Positions 17,532-26,000 of a DNA stretch of 64,000 nt are shown here, one piece after another (the stretch's first letter is position 1; each line of letters opens with the position of its first letter). The DNA is from Streptomyces sp. 378 (GTDB taxonomy: Bacteria; Actinomycetota; Actinomycetes; Streptomycetales; Streptomycetaceae): contig NZ_JASKMS010000020.1 of the NCBI RefSeq assembly GCF_030124145.1, forward strand, positions 1 to 64,000, given 5' to 3'. The translations under genes and the position numbers were made by a program. The notes beneath the pieces are model-generated. The model was given only the letters and a program-made list of their open reading frames with translations, was not told where the DNA came from and did not search any database.

Positions 17532-18106
17532 CGATCTCTTCTCCTGCTTGATGGGGTCGGACGACGGCGGGCCGCAGCCTTAGGCGCCCGGGGTTTCGAT
17601 GACGAGTACGTCGCCGGTGACGACGTCCGCACCGTCGCGTCCCCCACCCTCGTCGACCGGGGTACGGGCCGTCGGCCGGGGCGGAGGTGGCGGTGGCGGT
17701 GCGCGCGGTGGAGTCCGGCGGGGCCGTCCAGGTCCGGGGCGCGCAGGACGGTGCCGTCGGCGGCGGCGCCCCCGTGGAGCTCGACGACCCGTTCGTGCGG
17801 CAGCACGGGCAGACCGGTGCGGCGGGCGAAGACGCCCGGACGGTCCTCGGGGGCGACGCGCGGGGTGTCGAAGCCGCGTGCGGCACGGTCGGAGAGCGGC
17901 TCGCGCGCGAGCAGCCGACCGTCCGGGCGCCCGGTGCGACGGGCGAACGCGCCCGGACGGCCCCCGAGGGCGACACGCGGGGTGTCGAAGCCGCGTGCGG
18001 CACGGTCGGAGAGCGGCTCGTGCGCGAGCAGCCGACCGTCCGGGCGCCCGGCGACGACATCCGTGCGGGTGCCGACCCGGTCCGCCCCGAGCTGCCGGCC
18101 AGTCAT
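17528..18106 (-). CDS. repeat-built ORF inserted between cvnC and cvnD, probably frameshifted
   Basis: This 192-codon frame has no counterpart in ordinary conservons, where cvnC runs directly into cvnD. Its first part has host-like codons and contains a 39-residue unit (starting GRPDGRLLAHEPLSDRAARG) duplicated in tandem. From about 17700 onward the codon bias moves to another frame, which reads a proline-rich linker and ends ...TGDVLVIETPGA at a TAA at 17580-17582. The natural product is therefore probably a 175-residue protein with a shift in the CCACCGCCACCGCC-type stretch, caused by mutation, programmed slippage or a sequence error. The start at 18106 has CGGGGT upstream. The unshifted frame ends in ATGA with cvnD. 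No function can be assigned. Confidence 0.45.
   Translation of the reverse strand: MTGRQLGADRVGTRTDVVAGRPDGRLLAHEPLSDRAARGFDTPRVALGGRPGAFARRTGRPDGRLLAREPLSDRAARGFDTPRVAPEDRPGVFARRTGLPVLPHERVVELHGGAAADGTVLRAPDLDGPAGLHRAHRHRHLRPGRRPVPRSTRVGDATVRTSSPATYSSSKPRAPKAAARRRPTPSSRRRDR
17817..18050. repeat. 117-bp tandem duplication in the conservon
   Basis: Two adjacent 117-base units (about 17817-17933 and 17934-18050) are nearly identical, including an unbroken match around GGGGTGTCGAAGCCGCGTGC. The unit is a multiple of three, so the reading frame is kept and a 39-residue peptide is doubled. The low divergence points to a recent event. Confidence 0.85.
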
Positions 18107-18130
18107 GTCAGTACCCCGCTTCCGCGCTGC

Positions 18131-18526
18131 TCACAGCGCCCGGAGCCCGTTGATCACGTCGCGCAGAATACTCTCGTCCGGCAGCTCGGCAGGGGGCACG
18201 GGCCGGTTCACATGGACGAACTCCGCGTCCACGAGATCTCCGACGAGGACCCGCACCACCCCGATCGGCAGGTCGAGTTCCGCTGCGAGTTCGGCGACCG
18301 ACTGTGGGTCGTCGCGGCACAGTTCGACGATGTCCACGTGCTCCGGGGAGAGCATGTGGTCCGCTTCCGGGTCGTCCGCCTGCGGTTCCGCGACCACGAC
18401 CGCGATCAGGTCCAGGCGGTGCTGGCCCTGGCTGCTGGTGCGGCCACGGGTCATCGCGTACGGACGGACGACCGGTCCGGCCTCGTCGTCGAACCAGTGG
18501 CTTCTTCCCTGACCGTCAGCGCTCAT
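18131..18526 (-). CDS. cvnC: conservon DUF742 protein CvnC
   Basis: The 131-aa protein is a DUF742 member with a winged-helix-like core (about 60-110: LSPEHVDIVELC, then SVAELAAELDLPIGVVRVLVGDL). It starts with the typical WFDDEAGPVVRPYAMTRGRT segment. CvnC is thought to bridge CvnB and the GTPase CvnD. It is 9 bases downstream of cvnB. Here it ends ...VINGLRAL, the usual family end, and is followed by an extra ORF rather than by cvnD. Confidence 0.92.
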   Translation of the reverse strand: MSADGQGRSHWFDDEAGPVVRPYAMTRGRTSSQGQHRLDLIAVVVAEPQADDPEADHMLSPEHVDIVELCRDDPQSVAELAAELDLPIGVVRVLVGDLVDAEFVHVNRPVPPAELPDESILRDVINGLRAL

Positions 18527-18535
18527 GTCATCCCA

Positions 18536-18967
18536 CTACCCGCCCGCGGGCAGATCGGTGCGCGGAGCGGCGGCCAGATGCACGCCCACCCGCTTCACGA
18601 GGAGCGTCATCTCGTAGGCGACCTGGCCGACGTCCGAGTCGGCGTCCGAGAGGACGGCGAGGCAGCTGCCGTCGCCGGCGGCCGTGACGAACAGGAAGGC
18701 GTCGTCGAGTTCGACGACCGTCTGGCGGACGTTGCCGGCCTCGAAGTGGCGTCCCACGCCCTTGGCGAGGCTGTGGAACCCGGAGGCGACGGCGGCGAGG
18801 TGCTCGCTGTCCTCCCTGGTCAGGTCCTTGGAGACGCCCGTCGGCAATCCGTCGCCGGAGAGCACGAGGGCCTTGCGAATGCTCGCGACGCGGTCCACCA
18901 GGTCGTCGAGGAGCCAGTTCAGCTCGCCCGTGTTGGTGGTGTGGCCGGTCGCCTTCGGTGCGGTCAT
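18536..18967 (-). CDS. cvnB: conservon roadblock/LC7 protein CvnB
   Basis: The 143-aa protein is a roadblock/LC7 fold member (ELNWLLDDLVDRVASIRKAL; LAVLSDADSDVGQVAYEMTLL). Such proteins act as activating partners of small GTPases of the MglA type. The ATG overlaps the stop of cvnA by four bases (18964-18967), which couples their translation. Confidence 0.94.
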   Translation of the reverse strand: MTAPKATGHTTNTGELNWLLDDLVDRVASIRKALVLSGDGLPTGVSKDLTREDSEHLAAVASGFHSLAKGVGRHFEAGNVRQTVVELDDAFLFVTAAGDGSCLAVLSDADSDVGQVAYEMTLLVKRVGVHLAAAPRTDLPAGG

Positions 18968-21900
18968 CGACCGTCCCCCTCTGTCGTTCCTTGTGGTGCT
19001 GTGCCGCTGTGGGCGGCATCGCCCGCGGCGTTCTCCTCGCGGCCTCGCTGCCAGCCGCGCTGGAGCGAGGCCATGCGGCTTCGTACTTCATCGGCGTCGC
19101 GTTCGACGGGCTCGGCCCCGTCCTCGGTGCGCGGCTGCGAGGTCCGCTTCAGCTGCGGGGCCAGGTTGGCCTGCCGGACGCGCCGGGGCAGCGGCGTGGT
19201 GCCGGAGCCGGTCCCGCGGGGTGCGGCGCCGGCTCCCGGGCGCGTGGTGCCACTGGTGGTCTCCGGCGTGGAGCCGGAGGGGTGATCGGGTGCGTTCGGG
19301 CCGCTCGCCGCGATCTCCGCGCGGCGGGTGCGCCTGGGCGGACCGGACGGCTCCGGCAGGTCGCCGGGTGCACTGCCGGGCGAGGCCGGGGCACTGGTGC
19401 GGTCCTCGTCGCGGTCGGCGGCGCCGATGCCGCGGCGGACGGAGTCCGTCCCTCGACGACGGGCCGGCAGCGGGGGCGGGGCGTCCGGCCGGGCCGCGCC
19501 CCGCCGGCTGCCGGTCGAGGAGCTCTCGGTGCGGCTCCGGTCGGGAAGGGCGGTGGCGGGCTCGGGGCCGGAGCGGCCGGGCGTGGGCCCTTCGCCGCGG
19601 CGGCGTTGCGGAAGCGCGGAGGCGGGGCCCGGCTCCGTTCGGCCGGTGGTCGTGGGGGTCTCCTCGTCCGCGTTCCCCCGCCGGGGGCGCTGGTCCGTGA
19701 CCGGCCGCCCGTGCGAACTGACCAGTTTGGGGGTGTGGCGGCGGGACAACGGGACGGGAGCGCTCAGCTCCTCCTCGCCGTCGGTCCGGTCCCCGGCGCT
19801 GCGGGCGTCGGCGCCCTGGCGGCGCGGATCGCGACGTCCCGCCGTCTCGTCCGGGGCGCGGGTGAGCGAGTGCCGGGGACGGAACAGGCCGCCGTGTTCG
19901 CTGTCGTCGTCCTCGATGGCGCCGGGGAAGTCGCCGACGGTGTCCAGGTCGACGGGCGCCTCCAGTTCGACCGGACCGTCCAGCAGGGAGGCGGGCACGC
20001 CGGGACGCTGGGCGGACGCCTGGGACAAGGCGGCGCGGCGGTTGTCCTGCGGCTCGCTCCCGGGCGCGAGCCGGGGGCGGTCGAGCCGGAACCCGATGCC
20101 GTTCGTGTCGGGGACGTCGTCCGTCAGCAGCGCGTCGGGGATGAAGACCACGGCGGTCGTGCCGCCGTACGGCGAGGGCTGCAGGGAGACCCGGACGTTC
20201 TGGCGCTGGGCGAGTCGGCTGACCACGAACAGGCCGAGGCGGTCGGTGTCGGACAGTTCGAACTCCGGTGTCTCGGCGAGCCGGAGGTTGGCGTCCAGGA
20301 GCGCTTCGGCGGCCATGCCGAGGCCGCGGTCGTGGATCTCCAGGGTGAAGCCGTTGGCGACGCGCTCGCCCAGGACCTGGACGGCGGTGTGCGGCGGGGA
20401 GAAGACCGTGGCGTTCTCCAGGAGTTCGGCCACGAGGTGCGTGAGGTCGGCGACGGCCGGGCCGCTGATGGCCATCCTCGGCAGGCGGCGGACCTCGATG
20501 CGTTCGTAGTCCTCGACCTCGGCGACGGCGGCGCGCACGACGTCCATGAGCTGGACGGGCTTGCGCCACTGACGGGAAGGCGCGGCGCCGGAGAGGATCA
20601 CGAGGCCTTCGGCGTGCCGGCGCATGCGGGTGGTCAGGTGGTCGAGGCGGAACAGGTCGGCGAGTTCCTCGGTGTCCTCGGTCCGGCGTTCCATGGCGTC
20701 GAGCAGGGTCAGCTGCTTGTGGAGGAGGACCTGGCTGCGGCGCGCGAGGTTGACGAAGACCTCGGAGACGCCGGCGCGCAGCTCGGCCTGCTTGACGGCG
20801 GCCTCCACGGCGGCGCGCTGCAGGGTGTTGAGGGCCTGGCCGACCTCGCCCATCTCGTTCTTGTCGTATTCGAGGCGCGGGACCTCGGTCTCGACGTCGA
20901 CCTGCTCGCCCGCCGAGAGGCGGCGCATCACGCTGGGCAGCCGCACTCCGGACGCCTCGTGGGCCTCCAGACGCAGTTGCCGCAGATCGCGGATGAGGGT
21001 GCGGCCGACGCGTACGGACAGGAAGAGGGAGAGCAGGAGCGCGATCAGGCCGAGGGCGCCCGCGATGACCGCCTTGGCGATGACGCCGACGGCCACGGGG
21101 TGGACGCGGTCCTGGTAGCGGTCGTTGGCCTGGTCGTTGAGGGTGCCGAGTTCGTCGAGCACATCGCCGGCGGCGCTGTTCCAGCTCTGGGCGGAGACGC
21201 CGCGGGGGGTCCCGGAGCCGGTGGAGACGGCGGCTTCCTCGGCCACGCGCAGGGGAGCGGAGGAGGCGTTCTTCCAGAAGCTCTGGTAGCGGTCGCGCTC
21301 CGCCGCGGGCAGCAGCGGCAGGTTGACGTCGTACATCAGCGTGCGCTGGGCCACGAGGTCGGAGATGTCGCGCTCTTCGGAGCGGGAGATCCTGCCGACG
21401 ATCAGGGCGGAGCCGAGGAGGGCGTCCTCGCGGGAGAGCAGTTCGCGGGCGCGGGCGAGGTTGACCAACGCGCGGTACTGCTTGTCCAGTTCGACGTTGT
21501 CGACCACGTGGAGGTTGGCGAGGAGGACGTAGCAGGGGTCGACGAGCCGGTTGTAGAGGTCGAGTGCCTGGGCGCGGTTGACGGTGCCGTCCTCGACACT
21601 GCGGCGCAGCGACTCGATGCCGTCGAAGGCGTCCAGGACCGCGGTCAGCCGCTCGTCGGTGTCCGCGCCCATCGCGTCGCGCACGTCGGGGTGCCGGGCG
21701 TTCTCGCGGATGCTGCCGACGGCCTCGTCGGTGGCGGTCCGGCTGCGGCGGAGGGCGGCGAGTCCGTCGGAGGCACGGGGGTCGGCGAGGTGGACGAGGG
21801 TCTGGCGGCGTTCCTCCTGGAGGACGCGCACGGTGTCCTCGATGGGGTAGCCGATCTTCTCCACCACGGACGACACGTTGAACAGGTCGCCCGCCTCACG

Positions 21901-22005
21901 TCCCGTGAGGACCGTGGCGAAGGCCCAGATCGCGGTCAGGGACACCAGCGGCACGAGAAGCAGCGCCACGATCTTCCGGCGGATGGACTTCCCGCGAAAG
22001 CGCAT
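18964..22005 (-). CDS. cvnA: conservon sensor histidine-kinase-like protein CvnA
   Basis: The 1013-aa protein begins with a membrane helix (about 10-32), then an extracellular nitrate/nitrite-sensing-like helical domain (about 35-315), a second membrane helix (about 320-345), a HAMP-like segment, a dimerisation region around LDHLTTRMRRHAEGL and an HATPase domain (LVAELLENATVFSPP; RGLGM; DRLGLFVVSRLA). The last 350 residues are disordered and rich in Pro, Arg, Ser and Thr. The family lacks a clear partner response regulator and signals through CvnB-CvnD. The start at 22005 gives MRFRGKSIRRKIVALL. A 420-base region upstream should contain its promoter. Confidence 0.93.
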   Translation of the reverse strand: MRFRGKSIRRKIVALLLVPLVSLTAIWAFATVLTGREAGDLFNVSSVVEKIGYPIEDTVRVLQEERRQTLVHLADPRASDGLAALRRSRTATDEAVGSIRENARHPDVRDAMGADTDERLTAVLDAFDGIESLRRSVEDGTVNRAQALDLYNRLVDPCYVLLANLHVVDNVELDKQYRALVNLARARELLSREDALLGSALIVGRISRSEERDISDLVAQRTLMYDVNLPLLPAAERDRYQSFWKNASSAPLRVAEEAAVSTGSGTPRGVSAQSWNSAAGDVLDELGTLNDQANDRYQDRVHPVAVGVIAKAVIAGALGLIALLLSLFLSVRVGRTLIRDLRQLRLEAHEASGVRLPSVMRRLSAGEQVDVETEVPRLEYDKNEMGEVGQALNTLQRAAVEAAVKQAELRAGVSEVFVNLARRSQVLLHKQLTLLDAMERRTEDTEELADLFRLDHLTTRMRRHAEGLVILSGAAPSRQWRKPVQLMDVVRAAVAEVEDYERIEVRRLPRMAISGPAVADLTHLVAELLENATVFSPPHTAVQVLGERVANGFTLEIHDRGLGMAAEALLDANLRLAETPEFELSDTDRLGLFVVSRLAQRQNVRVSLQPSPYGGTTAVVFIPDALLTDDVPDTNGIGFRLDRPRLAPGSEPQDNRRAALSQASAQRPGVPASLLDGPVELEAPVDLDTVGDFPGAIEDDDSEHGGLFRPRHSLTRAPDETAGRRDPRRQGADARSAGDRTDGEEELSAPVPLSRRHTPKLVSSHGRPVTDQRPRRGNADEETPTTTGRTEPGPASALPQRRRGEGPTPGRSGPEPATALPDRSRTESSSTGSRRGAARPDAPPPLPARRRGTDSVRRGIGAADRDEDRTSAPASPGSAPGDLPEPSGPPRRTRRAEIAASGPNAPDHPSGSTPETTSGTTRPGAGAAPRGTGSGTTPLPRRVRQANLAPQLKRTSQPRTEDGAEPVERDADEVRSRMASLQRGWQRGREENAAGDAAHSGTAPQGTTEGDGR

Positions 22006-22425
22006 GGCCTCCCCCAGCTCGGGCCCCCGGGCTACCCGGGGTACACATGTGCGTCAACAAACGGCGAGAGCCTACTACCGACCCACAGGGAACTCGAAGA
22101 CCGGCCCGGAGCCTGAACTTCCGCGCCGGAGGCACGGCGTCGGGAGTTGTCCGGTCATGGCGGGAGTTGTCTCCCCGAAACGGGTGGTGGCGGTGGGGGT
22201 CAATCCCCGTGTTCAGCCAGAGCGGTTGGCTGAAACTTTTCGTTATCCGGGAATCTTCGTGAGGAGTTGTTCGTCCTTCCCCATGGGAAACGGGGGCGGA
22301 ATCGGCCACAGGAGCCGCGTCCCGCATCTGGGCGGCGTAAAACAGCGCAAGCCGGGCAGCCGCTGGGGAGCACGGGTCTTCGGATGCGAGCGAGCGGTCT
22401 GCTGGCGGTGGGGAGTGACACGGTG
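22006..22425. other. divergent intergenic region upstream of cvnA
   Basis: No gene is convincing in these 420 bases. They hold the promoters of cvnA (leftward) and of the membrane-protein gene (rightward). An 11-base direct repeat CGGGAGTTGTC occurs at 22141-22151 and 22161-22171, two helical turns apart, and could be a regulator site. A relatively AT-rich stretch lies at 22225-22260. Confidence 0.5.
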
Positions 22426-22989
22426 ATGGGCACGGCGGAACGGCACGGTGCGCCGAGGGCGGACGGGGCGCAGATGGCGAGGCCCCGGAAGACGCAGGCG
22501 ACCGATCGCGACGGTCCCGGGAATCCGGTGACGCCTGCGGAGCGGGGGCCGGGGGTTCCGGCTCACGAGATGGGCCGCGGCGCCCGGGAGCAGCAGTACC
22601 ACCGGCCGCTGTGGGTCGAGGAGCCCGCGCGGCGGCGCCGCTTGCCGGATCCCGTGCGGACGGCTGCCGTGCGGGCGGTCCTCCTCATAGCCGTGACGCT
22701 GATTCAGGCGATGGTGGCCTTCCTGTGCACGATGGCCGGGTCCTGGCTGGCGTTCCCGATGGTGATCAGCAGCGTGGTCAGCACGATCGCGGCCACCTGG
22801 GGGGCGCTCGACGTGTGGGTGACCCGCCAGGTCTGGAACCAGCGCAACGGAGTGGTGTCCGTGCCGAGCAGCACGGCCCGGGCCCTGCGGCGCGAGCGGC
22901 GCCGGACCCGGCGGCAGGAGCGGGCCGCCGCGCGGGCACAGGGGCGGATAGGCCGGCGAGGTGGAGCCGGACAGTTGTCCCACTCGTGA
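22426..22989 (+). CDS. small membrane protein, unknown function
   Basis: The protein is 187 aa with a charged N-terminus (about 1-75), two adjacent membrane helices (about 85-108 and 112-138, separated by AGSWLAFP) and a very basic Arg-rich C-terminal tail. I do not recognise a family. The start at 22426 (or the GTG one codon earlier at 22423) follows GGGGAG at 22410-22415. It is divergent from cvnA and convergent with the MukB-like gene 101 bases away, so it may or may not be functionally tied to either. Confidence 0.75.
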   Translation: MGTAERHGAPRADGAQMARPRKTQATDRDGPGNPVTPAERGPGVPAHEMGRGAREQQYHRPLWVEEPARRRRLPDPVRTAAVRAVLLIAVTLIQAMVAFLCTMAGSWLAFPMVISSVVSTIAATWGALDVWVTRQVWNQRNGVVSVPSSTARALRRERRRTRRQERAAARAQGRIGRRGGAGQLSHS

Positions 22990-23090
22990 GGCGTGGCGCG
23001 AGGGGCCGCGGTGGGGCGACCGCAAGCGAGAGAGGTCGCTCGGCCGAGGTCCGCCCCGGCGGCATCGCCTCACCGTAGGGACGCCAGGGC

Positions 23091-26000
23091 CTAGGAAACC
23101 GGGCGTTTGTACATCCTGGTCGCCGTGATCTCGCTGTGGACCGCCTCGCCGTCCTGGGGCTGCTGCGGCAGACCGGGGCGCAGGTGTTCCTCGACGCTGA
23201 TGTATTTGAGGCCCGCCCTCAGGTCGGCGTCGTTGCGCATGCGGATGACCAGGGGGAACTCGGCCAGGGCGGTGGTGTCGAACAGGCCGGTGGTGTACAG
23301 CAGCTGCACACCCAGGGCGTCCGACACCGCCCGCTGCAGTTCCAGCAGGTACGTGGCGTTGGCGCGGCCGATGGGGTTGTCGAGGAACAGCGTGCCGGCG
23401 TGCCGGTGCTTGTCGCGGCCCCGGTCGTTCGAACGCAGCGCGGCCATCGTGCAGTACAGGGCGATGGCGGCGGTGAGGAGCTGGCCGCCGGAGAAGACGT
23501 CGCCCATCTGCCCGACGGGGACGCGCTCGGCGCGCAGCACCGCGTCCGGCTTGAGGATCTCCACGGCGACGCCCTTGGGTCGGAGGGCCGCCGCGACGCC
23601 CCGCAGCAGCAGGGACATGCCGTCGCGCCGCAGGTCGGAGTTCTTCTTGACGGCGGCGCGCGTCGCCTCGTCGATGACCTCACCGAGCCGCTCGGTGAGG
23701 GTCGCCTGGTCGGGCTCCTCGAAGCGGATACGGAGGAACTCCTGCCCGGACCACTCGCCGAGGCCCTCCGGAAGCCGGGAGAGCCGCTGGGCCGAGCGCA
23801 GGGTGGCCAGCGCCGATTCGACCAGGCCGCGCAGGCGGTCCACGATCGAGTCGCGGTTGCGCTCCAACTGCTCCAGTTCGTCGGTCAGGACGCGCAGCCG
23901 GGGTGCGAAGGCGTCCGCCCACTTCTGGGCGTGCTCCGGCAGCGCGGAGGCGGGCAGTTCGCGGATCTGCTGGCGGGCCGGGGTGCGGACCTGCTCGTAG
24001 CGCGTGGAGTTGGCGTGCCGGACGAGGATGTCGCCGGCCTCGCGGAGGGCGGCCTCGGCCGTGGACAGGTCGGCCGCGCAGCCGCGCAGGGAGCGACGGG
24101 CCTCGGCGGCGGACTGGCGGGCCTCCTCGGGGCTGCCGGGGTACGGCTCCGTCTCCTCCTGCTCCTCGTCGGTGCCGTGCTCGCGCAGCAGATCGCGGAG
24201 CAGGGCGGCGATCTCGTCGAAGCCGCTCGCCGCGTCCTCGGCGGCGCGGTGGGCGTCGAGGAGGTCGGCGTGCGCCTCACGGGCCCGGTTCAGCGCCTCG
24301 GTGTGGGAGGCCAGTTCGGCGGTGGCGGTGCGCAGCAGGGTCTGCGCGTGCTCCGCGTCGCGCGGCTGGAGCTCCTCGGGGAGCCCGGTGTGCGCCTCGC
24401 CGTCCTCGGGTGCGAGTCGTTCGGCCTCGCCGCGCAGCCGCCCGAGCTGCTCGCTCGCGGTCGACATCCGTGTCTCCAGGAGCTGCACCAGTTCCTCGGC
24501 GCGGGCGGCGGCGGCCTGGCGGCTGGGCCCGTCCGAACCGTCGGGTGATTCGAGGAGTTGCTCCGCGCGCGTACGGACCTTGTTGCTCAGCCGGTCCAGC
24601 TCCGCGCGGGCCGCGCTCTCGTCGCTCTCCGCGCGGGCCTGCTCGGCGCGCAGGTCGGCTCCCACGCCGACCTTCTCGTACAGCTGGGACGCGGCCCGGT
24701 AGGCCTCGCGCAGGGCGGGCAGGGAGGTTCGGGGGGCCTGGGCGTCCTCCTCGGGCACGTCGTCGGGAGCGCCCGCGATCTCGGAGCGCTCCGCGCGCAG
24801 GGCGCGGGCGGTGCGGCGGGCGTCGTCGGCGGCGCGCTGGGCGGCACGCCGGTCCTCGTCGGCGGCCCGGGCCCGCTCCAGGCAGGCCTGGGCACTCGCC
24901 TCGGACTCGGCGGCCTCGTCGGCCAGCTCGCGCACCTTGACCTGCCAGCCGGCCCGCTCGCGCAGCCGGAAGGCGAGCCCGGCGAGGGCGTCGGCGGAGC
25001 GGCGGGCCTTCTGGGCGGCCTCCTGCCGTTCGTCCCGGACGCGTGCGGCCTCGGCGGCGGCCTCGTCGGCCTCGGCCCGCACGGTCCGGGCCTCGGCCAG
25101 TTCGGCCTCCGCCTCCTCGGCGAACTCCCGGGTGTCCTGGGCCGCCCGGGCCAGTTCGGCCAGCCGGCCGGCCGGACAGCCGGTGCGCCAGGAGGCGAGC
25201 CGGGCGGCCAGCTCGCGGTCCTTGCCGAGCCGGGCGGCAAGCGTGCGGATCTCCTCGTCCCGCTCGGTCGCCCGGGCGCGCAGTGCCTGCCGTTCCTCGT
25301 CGGCGGCGTGCTCGTCGTGCATGGCCGGGTTCGGCGGCACGAGGAAGACGTCGCCGCTGTCGGTGTCCGGTGCCGGGGTCGGGGCGAGCAGGGCGGCGGC
25401 GGTGCCGACGGCCACGGCGGAACGGGGCAGCAGAGCCGCGTCGCCCAGCGCCTCCCGGGCACGGGCGTGGGAGTCGGGGTCGGTGATGATCACCCCGTCG
25501 ACGAGTTCGGGTCGGGCGGCCAGCACCCGCGCGTGGTCGGCCGGGTCGACTGCCTGGGCGAGATAGCGCCAGCCGGGCAGGGCGGGGATGCCGTGCTCAC
25601 CGAGGAACTCCACCGTGGCCAGCACATCCGGGCCGGGCGGCAGCAGTCCGCCGTCGCCGAGCGCGCCGAGGATGCGGGAGTCGTCGGCGGCGGCCGTGCG
25701 CAGCTCGAACAGTTGCCGTTCCGCGGAACCGACGGTGTCGTCGAGGAGTTCGCGCAGGTCGTCGGCGAAGCGGTCGAGGTCTTCGGGGCTGAGCCCCGGG
25801 GTGCCGGAGGCCGACTGTGCGTTCGGCTCGGTGTCCGCGCCGTGGCGGGGCTGCGGGATGCCCGGGCGGGTTTCCGGGGTCAGGCTGAGCAGTTCCGCCA
25901 GCCGCTTCTCCCCCGCCAGGGCGTCGGCGGTACGTCGCTCGGCCTCGTACGACCGCTCCGCCGCCGTCGCCGCGTCCGCCGCGCGGGCCGCGGTCAGCTC

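Noticed and set aside
17528-18106. CRISPR-like or mobile repeat in the conservon
   Set aside because: There are only two units of 117 bases with no spacers, and they are in frame with an ORF. It is a simple tandem duplication.
19088-20569. 493-codon and other long frames opposite or beside cvnA
   Set aside because: These are antisense or frame-shifted shadows rich in Arg, Pro and Ala, as expected opposite high-GC genes.
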